7,267 bases of DNA, taken from NCBI GenBank assembly GCA_028695865.1, contig JAQVID010000145.1, positions 1-7,267 on the forward strand, written 5' to 3'. Below the pieces are notes generated by a model, which was not told the DNA's origin, did no database searches, and saw only the letters and a program-made list of their open reading frames with translations. The DNA comes from Thermoguttaceae bacterium (GTDB lineage Bacteria > Planctomycetota > Planctomycetia > Pirellulales > Thermoguttaceae). Of the stretch, positions 6,381-7,267 are shown in pieces. The stretch's first letter is position 1; each line of letters starts with the position of its first letter. A program made the position numbers and the translations under genes.

Positions 6381-6563
6381 TTTCTCCCATAAAATAAGGG
6401 TTAAAACTATTTTGAAAACTTTTGGAAATCTTTCCGATTATTGGCGGATGGGGGCTTGATGGAATCGGCATTTTGAGGCTTAATGTGTCATGCGATTGGG
6501 AAAACAATTTTACACCGGTTCCAAACAGAACCGGTAAACAACAAAAAAGAAGGAGATTTTATT
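6381..6563. promoter_or_regulatory. Divergent intergenic region with several inverted repeats
   Basis: These 183 bases separate the minus-strand packaging operon from the plus-strand HARE-HTH gene and must hold or be near the start signals for both. Inverted repeats seen are GGAAA/TTTCC at 6424-6435 (2-base gap), CCGATT/AATCGG at 6434-6468 and the perfect 8-bp repeat at 6514-6535. Candidate plus-strand boxes TTGATG (6456-6461) and TAATGT (6481-6486) are 19 bases apart, too far to be convincing. In cos phages the cos site lies just upstream of the small terminase gene, so it could lie here, but no cos consensus is recognisable. Confidence 0.4.
6514..6535. promoter_or_regulatory. Perfect 8-bp inverted repeat upstream of the HARE-HTH gene
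   Basis: ACCGGTTC and GAACCGGT flank a 6-base spacer (CAAACA). The repeat ends 14 bases before the AAGGAG ribosome-binding site. No U-tract follows on either strand, so it is not an intrinsic terminator. It could be an operator for a dimeric repressor or a 5' leader hairpin. Confidence 0.5.
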
Positions 6564-7157
6564 ATGGCAAGAATTAAAGTTGGAAAATGCTACATCGCAA
6601 AGTTGTCCAAAGGCGACGCGCCGATCCGGATCGAATCGGTTCACGAAGACGGCGGCTGGGTGGCAAGAACGCTTCTCACCTCGCGCATTACGCGAATTAA
6701 AACGGCGGAGCAGATCGTTCGGGTATGCGAAGATTCGGAACTCGAAGAGTACACCAACCGGAGTAACGAACGAGTTGCCAGACCGAGCGAAGAAACGGTC
6801 TCGCCCGAACCCGTTGAGGTAACCGAAATGACGGAATCGCAAGAAACCGTCGAAACGCCTGCCGAGGATATCACACCGGAAGAAGAAACAACGGACGATA
6901 TTTACGTCCTTCTTCGTCGGAAACCCAAAACCAAAATGACGCTTCTGGATGCGGCCCATCGGGTTCTTAGCGAATTCGGCGACGAACTGTCCGCAACGGA
7001 TATTGTCAAGGCGGCTATCGAAAAAGGATATTGGCAGACGGAAGGCAAGACACCGGGCAATACGCTCAATGCGGCGATTACCCGCGATATCAAGGCCAAG
7101 GGGGAAGAGTCCCGATTCGCAAAAGGGACAAGGGGACGCTTTACGACCCGGTCATAA
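6564..7157 (+). CDS. HARE-HTH domain protein with N-terminal KVG-type module and acidic linker
   Basis: This gene encodes 197 residues. Residues 1-55 (ARIKVGKCYIAKLSKGDAP, later GGWVARTLLTSRITRIKTAEQ) look like a small beta-rich module recurring in planctomycete proteins, as I recall. Residues about 58-112 are an acidic, Glu/Thr/Pro-rich linker, likely disordered. Residues 125-195 form a HARE-HTH winged helix: MTLLDAAHRVLSEFGDELSA, then DIVKAAIEKGYW, then GNTLNAAITRDIKAKG and RFAKGTRGRF. HARE-HTH domains occur in the RNA polymerase delta subunit, in ASXL proteins and in some restriction enzymes, and are thought to link DNA or chromatin recognition to other activities. AAGGAG 8 bases before the ATG at 6564 sets the start; an in-frame ATG at 6483 would include the inverted repeat and the ribosome-binding site as coding and is rejected. 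It is transcribed divergently from the packaging operon and closed by a strong terminator. A regulatory role is inferred. Confidence 0.88.
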   Translation: MARIKVGKCYIAKLSKGDAPIRIESVHEDGGWVARTLLTSRITRIKTAEQIVRVCEDSELEEYTNRSNERVARPSEETVSPEPVEVTEMTESQETVETPAEDITPEEETTDDIYVLLRRKPKTKMTLLDAAHRVLSEFGDELSATDIVKAAIEKGYWQTEGKTPGNTLNAAITRDIKAKGEESRFAKGTRGRFTTRS

Positions 7158-7174
7158 TAGGGTAATATAGAGGC

Positions 7175-7195
7175 TTCCAACTATGGGGTTGGGAA
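7175..7195 (+). other. Small hairpin in the 3' untranslated region
   Basis: CCAAC (7177-7181) pairs with GTTGG (7188-7192) across a 6-base loop, and TT/AA extends it with one bulged G. It lies between the stop codon and the terminator. It may simply stabilise the transcript end. Confidence 0.35.
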
Positions 7196-7202
7196 AATGG
7201 TT

Positions 7203-7240
7203 CCTCCGGCTGATCGCTTTTGATTGGTCGGAGGTTTTTT
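7203..7240 (+). terminator. Intrinsic terminator of the HARE-HTH gene
   Basis: A 13-position stem pairs 7203-7215 (CCTCCGGCTGATC) with 7222-7234 (GATTGGTCGGAGG), allowing four G-U pairs, around a 6-base loop. Six T residues follow directly at 7235-7240. The GC-rich base CCTCCG/CGGAGG next to the T-run is the classic arrangement. Nothing further is seen in the last 27 bases of the window. Confidence 0.87.
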
Positions 7241-7267
7241 GTTTAGCAAAGCCAACGATTATAAAAA

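Noticed and set aside
6514..6535. Inverted repeat as an intrinsic terminator of either strand.
   Set aside because: No T-run follows the stem on the plus or the minus strand.
6483..6563. Upstream in-frame ATG as start of the HARE-HTH gene.
   Set aside because: It would make the 8-bp inverted repeat and a well-placed AAGGAG ribosome-binding site part of the coding sequence; the ATG at 6564 fits much better.

Overview
The window is part of the late (packaging and head-assembly) region of a lambda-type tailed phage or prophage. The late genes lie on the minus strand and run right to left: a small winged-helix protein in the terminase-small-subunit slot, a DUF1937-type nucleotide-processing protein, a lambda gpA-type large terminase, a gpW-like head-completion protein and a lambda gpB-type portal protein that runs off the left edge. 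This is the lambda order (small terminase, large terminase, gpW, portal) with two additions. The host is probably a bacterium of the Planctomycetes/PVC group. That is an inference from remembered resemblance of the HARE-HTH protein, the gpW-like protein and the terminase C-terminus to planctomycete prophage proteins; no search was run. Base composition is mixed: exteins and head genes are roughly 50-58% G+C in the stretches I counted, and the inserted elements are about 33-40%.

The most striking feature is an in-frame 347-residue intein inside the large terminase, placed exactly between the Lys and Thr of the ATPase Walker A motif. It starts with Ala rather than Cys or Ser. It carries the Trp (block B), Cys (block F) and Thr (block G) triplet of class 3 inteins, with Thr as the first C-extein residue. 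A LAGLIDADG homing endonuclease with both motifs intact is nested within it. The precursor cannot have a working ATP-binding loop until it splices.

The second striking feature is an AT-rich two-gene cassette on the plus strand, antisense to the late operon, between terminase and gpW. It encodes a PIN-domain ribonuclease-like protein and an overlapping 63-residue partner, and has its own candidate promoter and repeated ATGATA/TATCAT sites. It looks like a toxin-antitoxin moron.

On the right, divergent from the late operon, a plus-strand gene encodes a protein with an N-terminal KVG-type module, an acidic linker and a C-terminal HARE-HTH domain. It ends at a strong intrinsic terminator. The 183-bp divergent region before it contains several inverted repeats and is a plausible place for late-operon control sequences or the cos site.

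The 68-residue protein at the head of the operon and the first ~60 residues of the large terminase appear to share one small fold, visible as a common TINLL-x-(Y/F)-T-x-(W/Y)-L signature. This supports a small-terminase role for the short protein. No RNA genes, CRISPR arrays or insertion sequences were seen.
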